This document shows, piece after piece, positions 44,618-54,229 of a DNA stretch of 64,000 nucleotides (position 1 is the first letter of the stretch; every line of letters begins with the position of its first letter). Where the stretch lies: NCBI GenBank assembly GCA_965262425.1, contig OZ253536.1, forward strand, positions 6,138,001 to 6,202,000, given 5' to 3'. The notes beneath the pieces are model-generated. The model was not told where the DNA came from. It ran no database searches and saw only the letters and a program-made list of their open reading frames with translations. Both the position numbers and the translations under genes were made by a program. The DNA comes from CAZOZZ01 sp965262425. GTDB lineage: Bacteria; Acidobacteriota; Terriglobia; 20CM-2-55-15.

Positions 44618-47295
44618 TAACTATCCAGCACCTGCCTCATCTTCCCCGCCAACGCTTCCTGACTGAACGGCTTCTGCAAATAACCCATTTCGGCTTCGGA
44701 TACGCCGTGTCTGGCTATGAACTCGCCGGGGTACCCGGACATGTAAAGGACCTTTAGTTCGGGTCGGATGAGCCTCAATCGCTTGGCCAGTTCGGGGCCT
44801 GACAGTTCGGGCATGATCACGTCGGTGAGTAACAGATCGATCGAACCGGCATGATCCGTGGTGGCTCGAATCGCCGCGGAGGCGCCGGCCGCTTCGACGA
44901 CTTCGTAGCCGCTGATCTCCAGAAACTTGCGTGTCACTCGTAGGACAGACGGCTCATCCTCGACCACCAGGATGGTCTCCTTCCCTGGCGGCAAGACTGG
45001 CCGTTCGGTCGAGGCGCTCCGTTCGGGCTCGGGACTCGGCTGTCGAGGGAAACAGATGTTGAAGGTTGTACCCTGGTCCGCTGCGCTCTCAACTGAGATG
45101 TCCCCCTGACTTTGTTTGACGATTCCGTATACGGTGGCCAGCCCCAGACCCGTGCCCGTTCCCGCCGCTTTCGTCGTGAAAAATGGCTCGAAGATCTGGG
45201 TCAATGTTTCCGGGTCCATACCGTGCCCTTCGTCCCGGACCGAGAGCTGCACGCAGGCACCTTCGAGCCGGCCTCGGTGAGAGCCCTTCCGCAGGTCCAG
45301 ATTGCTGGTCTTGAGGCTCAGCGTTCCTCCTTCAGGCATCGCGTCGGCCCCGTTGATCACGAGGTTTGTGATGATCTGTTCGATGGAGCTGTGGTCCGCT
45401 CTGATGTGACCCAGGGAAGAATCCAGCGAGGTTCGCAACGTTACATGTTCACCGATCAACCGGCGTAACATGTTTTCCATCTCCCTGACGATCGAGTTTA
45501 TGTCGAGCAGTATGGGATTCCGCATTTCGCGCCGGCTGAACGTCAACAGTTGCATTGTGAGCCGGCTTGCCCGCTGGACGGCGTTGAAAACCTCCTCCGA
45601 CATCTCTCGTTCTTCGCTGCCCGCGGGCAGCGCCGATTGCAGCAGGGTCGTATAACCCTGGATGGCGGTCAGGAGGTTGTTGAAATCGTGGGCGATGCCG
45701 CCTGCAAGCCGGCCAACCGTCTCCATCTTCTGAGACTGCCGTAGCTGTTCCTCCAGCGCTCGTCGTCCGCTGATGTCGCGAATGAAGCTCTGGAGCACCT
45801 GGCGCCCATCGTACTGGACGAGCCGGGCATTGGTCTCCAGCGGTATGCGCTTCCCGGTCTTTGTCAGCCCCTCGAGTTCGAACAGCGTTCCTTCCTGTGA
45901 ACGGGAGTCCCCGAGAGCTTCTTCGACCCGCCCCACCTGATCGGGCGGGTGCAGGTCGAAGATGGTCATTCGATCGAGTTCCTCCGGCGAGTACTGGAAC
46001 AGCCGTTGTGCTTTTTCGTTGGCGCCCAGCACCTTTCCCGTCATGGGGTCAAAGAGAAGGACAGCGTCGCTGGCATATTCAAACAGACTACGGTAGTTCT
46101 CTTCAGAACGTCGTAGCGCCTCCTGCGCCCACTTGCGTTCGGAGATGTCGGTAATCGTGCCTATCATGCGAAGGGGCGTTCCATCCCCCCTGCGTTCGGT
46201 GACGCGACCACGCACGAATACCCATTTCCACTCACGGGAGTCCGCTCGAAGACGATACTCTTGTTCGTAGGCTGGCGTCACACCGTCCATGTGCGCACGA
46301 AGCGCTGCCTCGCGCCCGGCTTTGTCGTCGGGGTGCACCCGGGAATGCCAGGTTCGCCCATGAGTCGTGTGGACACCTTCCTGGTCGGGAGAGTCGGCGA
46401 AAATTTCTGCAACCCTGGAGCTGAAGACCACACGATCCGTCAGCAGATTCCAATCCCAGAGCCCGTCGGAGGCCGCTTCGAGCGCATACCGCAACCGTTC
46501 TTCACTCCGGCGAAGGGCGCCGACCGCCCGCTGCCGTTCCGACAGGATGCCGGCTTCACAGATCAGGCCGGAGGGTTTCTTGTTCTCGTAGGCGAGTGTG
46601 AGTGACAGACGGCCGTCGAAGAAACGTCCAGAGGCGTCCCGGAATCGAAGGTCCAGGCCCCCCACCCGACCGTCTCGAAGTTGGGACATCAGCGCTTCAT
46701 CGGGAAACCGCGGGGAGTTTGCGGCCAGAAGAGTGGAAACGTTCTTTCCAACAGCTCCGGCGCTGTTGTAGCCGAACAGTTTTTCAGCCATGGGACTCCA
46801 ACTGGCGATGCGGCCGTCCAGATCGAGGCCCAGGGCTGCGGATCCTTGAAAGGTCGTTACCGAAGTCTCTGGCTGCCCGGAGTCGTCGTCGGTCGATCCC
46901 GATTCGAGAATGATGACCGCCGCGGGGGATGTGACACCGGACGATCGAACTCGCATCGTGAGCGAATCGGATCCGTCCAGGGACAACCTGAAGTTCGGAA
47001 ATAAGTACGCTTGACGGCGGCCGTCGAGTATCGCGGTGACAGATGTTTCGAAGTCCGAGAGAGCCTCGATGTTGTCCCGAAAGGAGGCACCGCACGTCTT
47101 GATGTAGTTTGATCCGAGGGTGCCCAGTTCGTCGGCGACCGCGGCCGTCCATGCCCGGTTGACGCGGATGATGTGACCGGCCTTATCCAACAGAGCGATC
47201 GGCCAGAGCAAGGTGTCGATCAAGGCCTGGGTCGGGGCCACGGAGTCCGTATGTAGGGAATCAGGCTGTCCGTCGGATCGAGAGCGGTTTGTCAT
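44617..47295 (-). CDS. Hybrid histidine kinase with multiple PAS domains
   Basis: About 892 residues from the ATG at 47295; the frame is open to an ATG at 47406 but the extra 37 residues are basic and unlike any domain. Order: a PAS-like domain (IDTLLWPIALLDKAGHIIRV), a second PAS (ALGLDLDGRIASWSPMAEKL), a PAS/PAC (AASDGLWDWNLLTDRVVFSS), a fourth PAS (YASDAVLLFDPMTGKVLGAN), a phosphotransfer helix (LAGGIAHDFNNLLTAIQGYT), an ATPase domain (ITNLVINGADAMPEGG, GTGTGLGLATVYGIVKQ) and a C-terminal receiver (VVEDEPSVLRVT, LLLTDVIMPELSG, LQKPFSQEAL). No membrane segment, so it is a cytosolic sensor. The output partner is not evident. Confidence 0.9.
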   Translation of the reverse strand: MTNRSRSDGQPDSLHTDSVAPTQALIDTLLWPIALLDKAGHIIRVNRAWTAAVADELGTLGSNYIKTCGASFRDNIEALSDFETSVTAILDGRRQAYLFPNFRLSLDGSDSLTMRVRSSGVTSPAAVIILESGSTDDDSGQPETSVTTFQGSAALGLDLDGRIASWSPMAEKLFGYNSAGAVGKNVSTLLAANSPRFPDEALMSQLRDGRVGGLDLRFRDASGRFFDGRLSLTLAYENKKPSGLICEAGILSERQRAVGALRRSEERLRYALEAASDGLWDWNLLTDRVVFSSRVAEIFADSPDQEGVHTTHGRTWHSRVHPDDKAGREAALRAHMDGVTPAYEQEYRLRADSREWKWVFVRGRVTERRGDGTPLRMIGTITDISERKWAQEALRRSEENYRSLFEYASDAVLLFDPMTGKVLGANEKAQRLFQYSPEELDRMTIFDLHPPDQVGRVEEALGDSRSQEGTLFELEGLTKTGKRIPLETNARLVQYDGRQVLQSFIRDISGRRALEEQLRQSQKMETVGRLAGGIAHDFNNLLTAIQGYTTLLQSALPAGSEEREMSEEVFNAVQRASRLTMQLLTFSRREMRNPILLDINSIVREMENMLRRLIGEHVTLRTSLDSSLGHIRADHSSIEQIITNLVINGADAMPEGGTLSLKTSNLDLRKGSHRGRLEGACVQLSVRDEGHGMDPETLTQIFEPFFTTKAAGTGTGLGLATVYGIVKQSQGDISVESAADQGTTFNICFPRQPSPEPERSASTERPVLPPGKETILVVEDEPSVLRVTRKFLEISGYEVVEAAGASAAIRATTDHAGSIDLLLTDVIMPELSGPELAKRLRLIRPELKVLYMSGYPGEFIARHGVSEAEMGYLQKPFSQEALAGKMRQVLDS

Positions 47296-47565
47296 GTGAC
47301 GCCCGAAGTTTCGTGCCGGTCGTGTCGACCGAAACCGGCATGCCTGAAACTGTTGTCGGCGTCCTATCCGAGGTTTCTTGCGTTGGCGTGCAAAAATTGC
47401 GTGCACTATAGATCCTAGTGAGAGCAGCTTTCATTTTCAACTTGAAAAGGAGATTTTGGAAGACGATTGCTCAGATGAGCGTCCGAAATCCAAAGTCCGG
47501 GAATCCGCCCGTACGACGTCAGGCAGGTTGCCCACGCCCTCCCTGGCGTTTGATAAACTGGGATC

Positions 47566-47985
47566 ATGAGGAACGTACCGCGTGGGCATGAGGAGAGCTG
47601 CAAGGTGGAGGTTGTCGAACTCCACCAATTCTTCGAGGACTGGTTCAACGGTCAGATCGGCGCCGATGACTTCGATCGGTTTTCCGGCGTTCTGGCCCAG
47701 GACTTCACGATGATCGGTCCCGATGGTCGACTGACCCACAGCCAGCCGCTCCTTGAGGCACTTGGGGAGGCGGGAGGTTCAAAGAACGGGCTGCAAATCT
47801 GGATTGAAAACACCGTGGTATTAACCCGCAGTGGAGATTTGACCCTGGCAGTTTATGAGGAATGTCAGGACCTGCAAGGAAAAAAGAACCGCCGCCGAAG
47901 TACCGTATTGTTCCGTGACAAGCCGGTCAATCCAAACGGTCTGGAATGGATCCACGTCCATGAAACGTGGTTGGAACGTGAATAG
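47566..47985 (+). CDS. NTF2-like (SnoaL/DUF4440-type) small protein
   Basis: 139 residues from the ATG at 47566. An in-frame GTG at 47605 has a better ribosome site (AGGAGAG, 8 bases upstream) and would give 126 residues starting at EVVELHQFFEDWFNG. The sequence follows the NTF2 pattern: helix, then DFTMIGPDGRLTHSQPLLEA, then strands LTLAVYEECQDLQGKKN and RRRSTVLFRDK, ending GLEWIHVHETWLE. It could bind a small ligand or catalyse an isomerase-type reaction; no substrate can be named. Confidence 0.72.
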   Translation: MRNVPRGHEESCKVEVVELHQFFEDWFNGQIGADDFDRFSGVLAQDFTMIGPDGRLTHSQPLLEALGEAGGSKNGLQIWIENTVVLTRSGDLTLAVYEECQDLQGKKNRRRSTVLFRDKPVNPNGLEWIHVHETWLERE

Positions 47986-48045
47986 CGAGCAGTTTTCGGT
48001 TCAGACCGAATCCCAATCCGCATAATCCGCGGACAGACTTCACCC

Positions 48046-49776
48046 CTACTTCTTCCCCTGCTTCATCGCTTTTTCGATTCTCGCCCAGGAATCCCTTAAC
48101 GTGACCGTCCGATTGAAGACCAGAGAACCCGTCGATGAATCCGCGTCCACCGCGAAATAGCCGATCCGCTCGAACTGAAAGCGGTCACCGACCGCAGAGT
48201 TTACCAGCGACGGCTCCACCCGGCAAGACCGTCGAACCTCCAGCGAATGCGGGTTCAGGGACCTGGTGAACTCCGCCCCCCCTTCTTCCGGATTCTCGAC
48301 CGAGAACAGGCGGTCGTAGAGTCGAACCTCCGCGGGGAGGGCGTGCTCGGCGGAAACCCAGTGAAGGGTCGCCTTGACGCGCCGCCCGTCCGGCGCAGAG
48401 CCGCCTCGCGTCGCGGGGTCATAGGTGCAACCCAGCTCCACGATCTCGCCGGTTTTTTCATCTTTTTCGACCCGGGTGCAGGTGACTATGTAGCCGTAAC
48501 GCAGGCGCACTTCTCTTCCCGGTGCCAGGCGGAAGAATTTTCTGGGCGGGTCTTCTCGAAAATCCTCACGTTCGATGTAGAGGACCCTGGAGAAAGGAAC
48601 CTTCCGGGTTCCCATGCTCTCATCCTCGGGGTTGTTGGCCGCGTCAAGTTCCTCGACCTGCCCCTCGGGATAGTTGTCGAGGACCACGCGCAGGGGATTC
48701 AACACGGCCATGACCCGTGGCGAGGTGAGGTTGAGGTCTTTCCGGATCGCGTGTTCGAGTTGTGCTACCGCGACAACGCTGTTGCGTTTGGCGACGCCAA
48801 CCCGGTCGCAAAAATTCCGGATGGACCTCGAGGTCACGCCTCTCCGACGCATGCCGCCGAGAGTCGGCATGCGGGGATCGTCCCAACCGTTGACGTGCCC
48901 GTCTTTGACCAGCGTGAGCAGCTTCCTCTTACTCATCACGGTGTAGTTCAGCTTCAATCGGGCGAACTCGATCTGTTGCGGGTGGCAGTCCACTCCGAGT
49001 TCATCGAGAAACCAGTCGTAGAGCGGGCGCTGAGCCTCGAATTCGAGTGAGCACAAGGAATGGGTAATACCTTCAGTCGAATCCGACAGGCAGTGAGTGA
49101 AGTCGTACATCGGGTAGATACACCACTTGTCGCCTGCTCTGTAGTGTGTGGCGTGGCGGATCCGATAGATGGTCGGGTCCCGCATACTCATGTTTCCCGA
49201 TGCCATGTCGATTTTCGCTCGGAGGACGTGGGAGCCATCAGCGAACTCGCCGCTCCGCATTCGCCCGAACAGGTCGACGTTTTCCTCTACCGATCTGTTT
49301 CGGTAGGGGCTGTCGTTTCCGGGTTCGGTCAGCGTGCCACGGTATTTTCGAATCTCTTCGGCACTCAGGCTGCAGACATATGCTTTTCCGGACTCGATCA
49401 GTCGGATGGCGTAATCGTACAGTTTTTCGAAGTAGTCTGAAGCGTAGAAGAGCCGATCTTCCCAATCGAACCCAAGCCATCGGATGTCGCGCTGAATTGC
49501 TTCCTCGTACTCGACTTCTTCCTTCGTGGGGTTCGTATCGTCGAAACGGAGGTTGCACGTCCCGCCGTACTCGGAGGCGGCGCTGAAATTCAAACAGATG
49601 GACTTTGCGTGCCCGATGTGGAGGTATCCGTTGGGCTCGGGAGGGAACCGAGTCCGGACTCGCCCGTCGTTCTTGTTCGCGGCGACGTCACCGGCGATGC
49701 GTGACCGGATAAAATCGAGTGGAGCGGAGGAGTCCTCATCGCTTGACTTGCCAGCATCTTCTGGACTGTCCTCCAT
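48046..49776 (-). CDS. glnS: Glutaminyl-tRNA synthetase
   Basis: 576 residues, normal for bacterial GlnRS. Class I signature HIGH appears in PPEPNGYLHIGHAKSICLNF; the KMSKS loop reads VMSKRKL. The catalytic region includes RFDDTNPTKEEVEYEEAIQ and RMPTLGGMRRRGVTSRSIRN. The C-terminal anticodon-binding barrels include VPFSRVLYIEREDF and RIGYFAVDADSSTGSLVFNR, typical of GlnRS rather than GluRS. It starts 4 bases after the DUF2911 stop. It is a core housekeeping gene and shows this is chromosomal DNA. Confidence 0.97.
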   Translation of the reverse strand: MEDSPEDAGKSSDEDSSAPLDFIRSRIAGDVAANKNDGRVRTRFPPEPNGYLHIGHAKSICLNFSAASEYGGTCNLRFDDTNPTKEEVEYEEAIQRDIRWLGFDWEDRLFYASDYFEKLYDYAIRLIESGKAYVCSLSAEEIRKYRGTLTEPGNDSPYRNRSVEENVDLFGRMRSGEFADGSHVLRAKIDMASGNMSMRDPTIYRIRHATHYRAGDKWCIYPMYDFTHCLSDSTEGITHSLCSLEFEAQRPLYDWFLDELGVDCHPQQIEFARLKLNYTVMSKRKLLTLVKDGHVNGWDDPRMPTLGGMRRRGVTSRSIRNFCDRVGVAKRNSVVAVAQLEHAIRKDLNLTSPRVMAVLNPLRVVLDNYPEGQVEELDAANNPEDESMGTRKVPFSRVLYIEREDFREDPPRKFFRLAPGREVRLRYGYIVTCTRVEKDEKTGEIVELGCTYDPATRGGSAPDGRRVKATLHWVSAEHALPAEVRLYDRLFSVENPEEGGAEFTRSLNPHSLEVRRSCRVEPSLVNSAVGDRFQFERIGYFAVDADSSTGSLVFNRTVTLRDSWARIEKAMKQGKK

Positions 49777-49780
49777 GATC

Positions 49781-50287
49781 TCATCTTACACTGAAGTTGC
49801 CGCTCAAACGCGCTTTCCCCCAATGAATGTCGATTGCCGCATCCCCACCATGTGCTTCAAGGGCAATGGTCAGCTGGTCCGCTTCCTCGGACGCGGATTC
49901 GATTTTCAATGGGAGTTCGGCGAGGTAGCCTTCGGTCAGTTCGGGCTGTCCCCAGATGCCGGTGGTTTCGTGGAAGGCCAGAACCCAGTCGTTGTCACCA
50001 GTCTTCCTGGCCCACAACGAGTACCGTCCCGCTTCGAGAGTCGTGCCGGCTATGGTCAAGGTGCCGGTCGTCTCGATCTCCGTCGCCTGATCTGCTCCGA
50101 GGCGCCAGACCGTACCCACCGGGGCCATTCCAAGCACGTCGCGGCCGTACAGGCTGGGCCGTCCGTAGTCGATCCGAACCGTCTTCGAGTTGACGGTCGT
50201 TTCGGCCGTTCCCCTGTCGTTTTGCGCAAATGCGGTCGATCCCAGGACCACCACCAATACCAGTAGAACGATGATCTTCAATCGCAT
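49781..50287 (-). CDS. Secreted DUF2911 protein
   Basis: 168 residues with a signal peptide (MRLKIIVLLVLVVVLGSTAF-AQ) and a DUF2911 domain: VNSKTVRIDYGRPSLYGRDV, PVGTVWRLGADQATEIETTG, LEAGRYSLWARKTGDNDWVL. Function of the family is unknown. GGAGGATCAAGG precedes the ATG. It sits upstream of glnS with a 4-base gap, so the two are probably co-transcribed. Confidence 0.9.
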   Translation of the reverse strand: MRLKIIVLLVLVVVLGSTAFAQNDRGTAETTVNSKTVRIDYGRPSLYGRDVLGMAPVGTVWRLGADQATEIETTGTLTIAGTTLEAGRYSLWARKTGDNDWVLAFHETTGIWGQPELTEGYLAELPLKIESASEEADQLTIALEAHGGDAAIDIHWGKARLSGNFSVR

Positions 50288-50433
50288 CCTTGATCCTCCA
50301 ACACATCACTAGAAAATTTCACTAAAGCTGGATGTTACCAGTATGTCGATTCCGGAACTGTCAGTTGAGCCACATCCGGGCACTGGTCCGACAACGGGTC
50401 CAAACTGAGTTCAGGGAAGTTAGGCAGGACCCA

Positions 50434-51114
50434 CTATCTCTTCGCCCTCGGAGCCTGGGCCAGGCCGTTGCGGTACGCGAACAGCATCAACTCGACCCGG
50501 TCGGCAACCTCCAGCTTGGAGAATATTGAAGTCAGGTGATGACGGACGGTCGTTTCGCTGATGAAAAGGCGGGCGGCCACCTCTTTACTCTTGAGGCCTT
50601 CCCCTATCACCTCGACCACCTCTCGTTCCCGGTCGGTAAGGGTCCGAATTCGCTCCTCATCGGGATCGGACTGCGCCTTGGCGGCAGACATGTCCGACAG
50701 CAACTGCCCCATCATCGACCGTTCCAGCCAGGCTGCGCCTCCATGCACTTCCAGGATCGCCTCGACGACGTCACTGGCGGCATCTTCTTTCTTGACGATG
50801 CCTCTGGCACCCAGTTGCATGGCTTCGCGGAGCACGTCGACGTCCCGCAGGCCGGTGAGTACGATGATTCTCGAGTCCGGTCTGGTCTCGATCAGTTGGG
50901 GAATGGTATCGAGATCGTTGTCTCCTCCGAGGTCCAGATCCAGCAGGATGATGTCCGGTTGCTCGGCCTCGGTGATCCTGAGCGCCTCGGTTCGTGTCGC
51001 CGCCTGACCGACGATCTTCAGGTTCGCATGCTTTTCGATGATCAAAGCCAGGCCCGTACGGACCACCTCGTGATCATCCACCAGGAGGATGCGAATGTTC
51101 TTGTCTTCAGGCAT
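50434..51114 (-). CDS. NarL/FixJ-type response regulator
   Basis: 226 residues. Receiver: VDDHEVVRTG, phosphoacceptor LLDLDLGGDND, Thr in VLTGLRD, Lys in GIVKKEDAA. C-terminal LuxR helix-turn-helix: LTDREREVVEVIGEGLKSKE, ISETTVRHHLTSIFSKLEVA. No sensor kinase is adjacent, but a STAS-domain gene lies 59 bases upstream on the same strand. It probably activates a regulon in response to an unlinked kinase. Confidence 0.92.
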   Translation of the reverse strand: MPEDKNIRILLVDDHEVVRTGLALIIEKHANLKIVGQAATRTEALRITEAEQPDIILLDLDLGGDNDLDTIPQLIETRPDSRIIVLTGLRDVDVLREAMQLGARGIVKKEDAASDVVEAILEVHGGAAWLERSMMGQLLSDMSAAKAQSDPDEERIRTLTDREREVVEVIGEGLKSKEVAARLFISETTVRHHLTSIFSKLEVADRVELMLFAYRNGLAQAPRAKR

Positions 51115-51173
51115 CGAGGGTCTGTTCCCTGAACCGCTTGCGCAAGTTTACAAGAGCATCCCGCCGAGGGCAA

Positions 51174-51551
51174 TCAAGGATAACCGTAAGATTGTACCGC
51201 CTCGTCAACAGTGTCGTAGATTTCGAAAACCTGGTGAATCCGAAGCGTTTCAAACATCCGGTAGATCCGCTTACAGAGGCAGGCGATCTTGAGGTGCCCG
51301 TTCCGGTTGTCCAGTTCCCTCTTGATTCCGAGAATGTCCCCGATCGCGGCGCTGTCGAGCTTGTCGACACCTGAGAAGTCAAAGACGACCTGGGCGTCGG
51401 GAACGAACACGTCTTCGATCGCGCACCGGAATGCATCGATGTGCTGAATGTCCAGGCGCCTGCCCGGAACCGTGACCACCCTCACCGGTGGATTGTCGAG
51501 CTGGATGGACCCGACGACCATACCTTGCCTGGTGACCTGTGTCTCTATCAT
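51174..51551 (-). CDS. STAS-domain protein (anti-sigma factor antagonist-like)
   Basis: 125 residues with a STAS fold: VVTVPGRRLDIQHIDAFRCA, VFDFSGVDKLDSAAIGDILG with the conserved Asp-Ser phospho-site, and LKIACLCKRIYRMFETLRIH. AGGAGACGCC precedes the ATG. No anti-sigma kinase gene is adjacent in the window. It is likely co-transcribed with the response regulator downstream. Confidence 0.85.
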   Translation of the reverse strand: MIETQVTRQGMVVGSIQLDNPPVRVVTVPGRRLDIQHIDAFRCAIEDVFVPDAQVVFDFSGVDKLDSAAIGDILGIKRELDNRNGHLKIACLCKRIYRMFETLRIHQVFEIYDTVDEAVQSYGYP

Positions 51552-51713
51552 GGCGTCTCCTGCTTTTTTTGGGACGCGTTATCTAGAGCGTGCCGGTTCA
51601 GGGTTCCTACGAGTGAAACCATACCAACCATCACGTATCGTCGCCGGCGTCCATTCTGGAGGGTCTAACCTACCTCCTTCCTTATCGGCACATCTGGTCC
51701 AAGTGATGAGTTC

Positions 51714-51766
51714 TAGTGGTCCCCGCCAGAGATAGTAGTAACGTTATCTCTGGCGGGGACCACTTA
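51714..51766. repeat. 53-bp palindrome with IS630-like ends (minimal MITE)
   Basis: The arms GTGGTCCCCGCCAGAGATA and its complement pair over 19 bp around a 9-base loop (GTAGTAACG-like). The ends match the right end of the local IS630 (GTGGTCCCCG) and a TA precedes the left arm. It carries no gene. It lies in the 539-base spacer 51552-52090, which otherwise holds only the family P element and no gene. Confidence 0.7.
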
Positions 51767-51880
51767 GGATTCTGGAGGAAATTTCGACCCATGGCATCCC
51801 GTCTCTCCGGTCCTCCAGAGAGTTCGACGTCAGCGGGCCCAGTAAACACCGACTGGTTGTGAGGTACGGGAGCCTGTAAG

Positions 51881-52047
51881 CTAGGAGCCTCGGCGGCAGA
51901 AGAGATCTACTGCGAAAGCGGTATAATCGGTCCAGATTTCCCCGATTTTTCGTTGAATAGAACCACTATTCGCCTCAAAATCGAGAAAATCTGGCCTCGA
52001 TTCTCCACTTTCTCGCTACGATCCCTTCTGCCGCCGAGGCTCCTAGG
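51881..52047. repeat. Palindromic element (family P), full copy
   Basis: 167 bp with inverted ends CTAGGAGCCTCGGCGGCAGAAG and its complement ending CTCCTAG. Inside, GGTCCAGATTT...CGATTTTT pairs with AAAATCGAGAAAATCTGG. It includes the 26-nt segment (GAAGAGATCTACTGCGAAAG and following) that copy 1 lacks. It lies 43 bases before the deacylase ATG. Confidence 0.75.
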
Positions 52048-52090
52048 AGGCGCCTAGGAGCTACAAATGAAACTTCATCGAGGTTGACCC

Positions 52091-53566
52091 ATGCTACGAG
52101 CTGTTGTTCTTGTTGTCATCTTCCTGTTCGCAACCACAGCGTGGGCCCAGGACATCGTCCTGGTCGGCGGAACCGTGGTCGATGGAACCGGGACCGAAAG
52201 AGTTCAAGCCCACGTGCGCATACGTGACGCCCGGATCGTTGAGATAGGCGACTTTGAACCCGGAGTCCGGGATACGGTTGTCGATGTCACGGGCCTGATC
52301 GTTGCGCCGGGTTTCGTGGACATACACAACCACTCGGCCGGAGGAATCCAGGCGGAACCGGCCGCAATCTCGCAGATTGCACAGGGGATCACGACTCTTG
52401 CGCTGGGGCCGGATGGAGGAGGACCTTTCAAGGTCAAGGAACTGCTGGATGACATCGAGGCGAACCCTCCTGCACCCAATGTTCTGACCTTCGTCGGGCA
52501 TGGTACGGTTCGGCGTCATGTTCTGGCGGACGACTTCAAACGGAAGGCTTCGGATCTGGAGATCAACCAGATGGAAGAGCTCGTCGAGGCCGCCATGCGT
52601 GAAGGAGCGTACGGTCTGTCATCGGGACTGGAGTACGACCCCGGCTTCTACAGCTCCGCGGACGAGGTTATCCGGCTGGCCAACATTGCGTCGAGGCATA
52701 ACGGTATCTACATGAGCCACATTCGTGACGAATCCTATGAGGTTCTCGACGCCATTGGCGAAGCAATTGAGGTCGGTCGCCGGGCGAACCTGCCGGTTCA
52801 GATCTCGCACATCAAGCTCGGAACCGTGGAAGTCTGGGGAAAGACCGATGAAGTGTTTGCGATGATCGAAGAGGCGCGGGCGGAAGGCGTGGACGTTGCC
52901 GCGGACGCCTATCCCTACAACGCCTGGTCCTCGAACATCCTTGTTCTGGTGCCGAGTCGGGAATTCGATAATCCGGATGCCGTGCGTAAGGGTATTGACG
53001 ACGTTGGGGGACCGGGGACCATCCTGATCACTCGTTCCCAGGCGCACCCCGAATACAACTTCAAGACGCTCGAGGAGATCGCCGAGGAGCGGGACATGAC
53101 CGACGTTGAACTCTACATGGAGATAGTCGCCGAGGGGGGCGCAAGTGTGGTCTGCTCCTCGATGACCGCCGAAGACGTCCGGACGTTTCTCACCCATCCG
53201 AACGTCATGGTCTCAAGCGACGGAGGAATCAACGCCCGCCACCCGAGAGGTGCGGGCACCTTCCCGCGAGTCCTGGCCAAATTTGTCAGGGAAGAGGAAG
53301 CGATGACGCTCGAGCAGGCGATTCACAAGATGGCTGCCATGCCGGCAGAACGGCTCGGTCTGGAAGGTCGGGGTGTTTTAACCGAAGGCGCCTGGGCCGA
53401 CGTCATTGCCTTTAACCCCGAGACTGTCATCGATCGATCCACCTTCCAGGACCCCTTCGTCCAGGCCGAAGGCATAGAGTACGTATTCGTCAACGGCACG
53501 TTGGTCTGGGACCAGGGCGAGATCACCGAGGCACGGCCGGGGCGGGTCATGCGTAGAGGCAACTAG
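52091..53566 (+). CDS. Secreted N-acyl-D-amino-acid deacylase family amidohydrolase
   Basis: 491 residues with a signal peptide (MLRAVVLVVIFLFATTAWA-Q). The amidohydrolase fold is clear: VAPGFVDIHNHSAGGIQAEP (HxH metal pair), GAYGLSSGLEYDPGFYSSAD with Glu, YMSHIRDESYEVLDAI (His), PVQISHIKLG (His), VMVSSDGGINARHPRGAGTF (Asp), and a C-terminal beta-sandwich piece (GRGVLTEGAWADVIAFNPET). It should remove acyl groups from D-amino acids or process related peptidoglycan pieces. The TAG stop codon is exactly where IS630 copy 3 is inserted; both the original and present sequence read TAG. Confidence 0.9.
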   Translation: MLRAVVLVVIFLFATTAWAQDIVLVGGTVVDGTGTERVQAHVRIRDARIVEIGDFEPGVRDTVVDVTGLIVAPGFVDIHNHSAGGIQAEPAAISQIAQGITTLALGPDGGGPFKVKELLDDIEANPPAPNVLTFVGHGTVRRHVLADDFKRKASDLEINQMEELVEAAMREGAYGLSSGLEYDPGFYSSADEVIRLANIASRHNGIYMSHIRDESYEVLDAIGEAIEVGRRANLPVQISHIKLGTVEVWGKTDEVFAMIEEARAEGVDVAADAYPYNAWSSNILVLVPSREFDNPDAVRKGIDDVGGPGTILITRSQAHPEYNFKTLEEIAEERDMTDVELYMEIVAEGGASVVCSSMTAEDVRTFLTHPNVMVSSDGGINARHPRGAGTFPRVLAKFVREEEAMTLEQAIHKMAAMPAERLGLEGRGVLTEGAWADVIAFNPETVIDRSTFQDPFVQAEGIEYVFVNGTLVWDQGEITEARPGRVMRRGN

Positions 53567-54229
53567 TGGTCCCCGTCAAACAGACTGTAACTTATCGAGC
53601 TTCTTTCGGGCACGTTGAACTTTTTCAAGAATATCGGAAGCCGTTGCGGTCCAAATGAAGGGCTTCGGGTTCTGATTGTGACCCCCGACATATTCCTCCA
53701 CGGCCTGGATTAGCTCAGGAACCGAATGGAAAACCCCGCGCCGAAGCCGTTGTTCGGAAAGATCCCGGAAGAAGCGTTCGACCATGTTCAGCCAGGATGC
53801 ACTGGTCGGTGTGAAGTGCACATGAAAGCGCGTGTTGCGCTTCAACCAGTTGACGACTTTCTGATGTTTGTGCGTGGCGTAGTTGTCGCAAATGATATGG
53901 ATCTGTTTGTCTTTCGGCACGGAACGTTTGATCTGAATGAGAAACCGGATCCATTCCTGATGACGATGCTTCGGCATACAGGTCCCGATAATCGAGCCGT
54001 CCAGCGTATTGAGCGCGGCGAACATCGTGGTCGTCCCGTTGCGTTTGTAGTCGTGGGTGAGGGTGCCGCACCGCCCCTTCTTCAGAGGTAACCCGGGTTG
54101 CGTGCGGTCCAGGGCCTGCATCTGGCTCTTCTCATCGCAGGACAAAACAATGGCGTTTTCCGGAGGGTTCAGATACAAACCGACCACATCCTCCAACTTC
54201 TCGACAAATTGTTTGTCGTTGGAAAGTTT

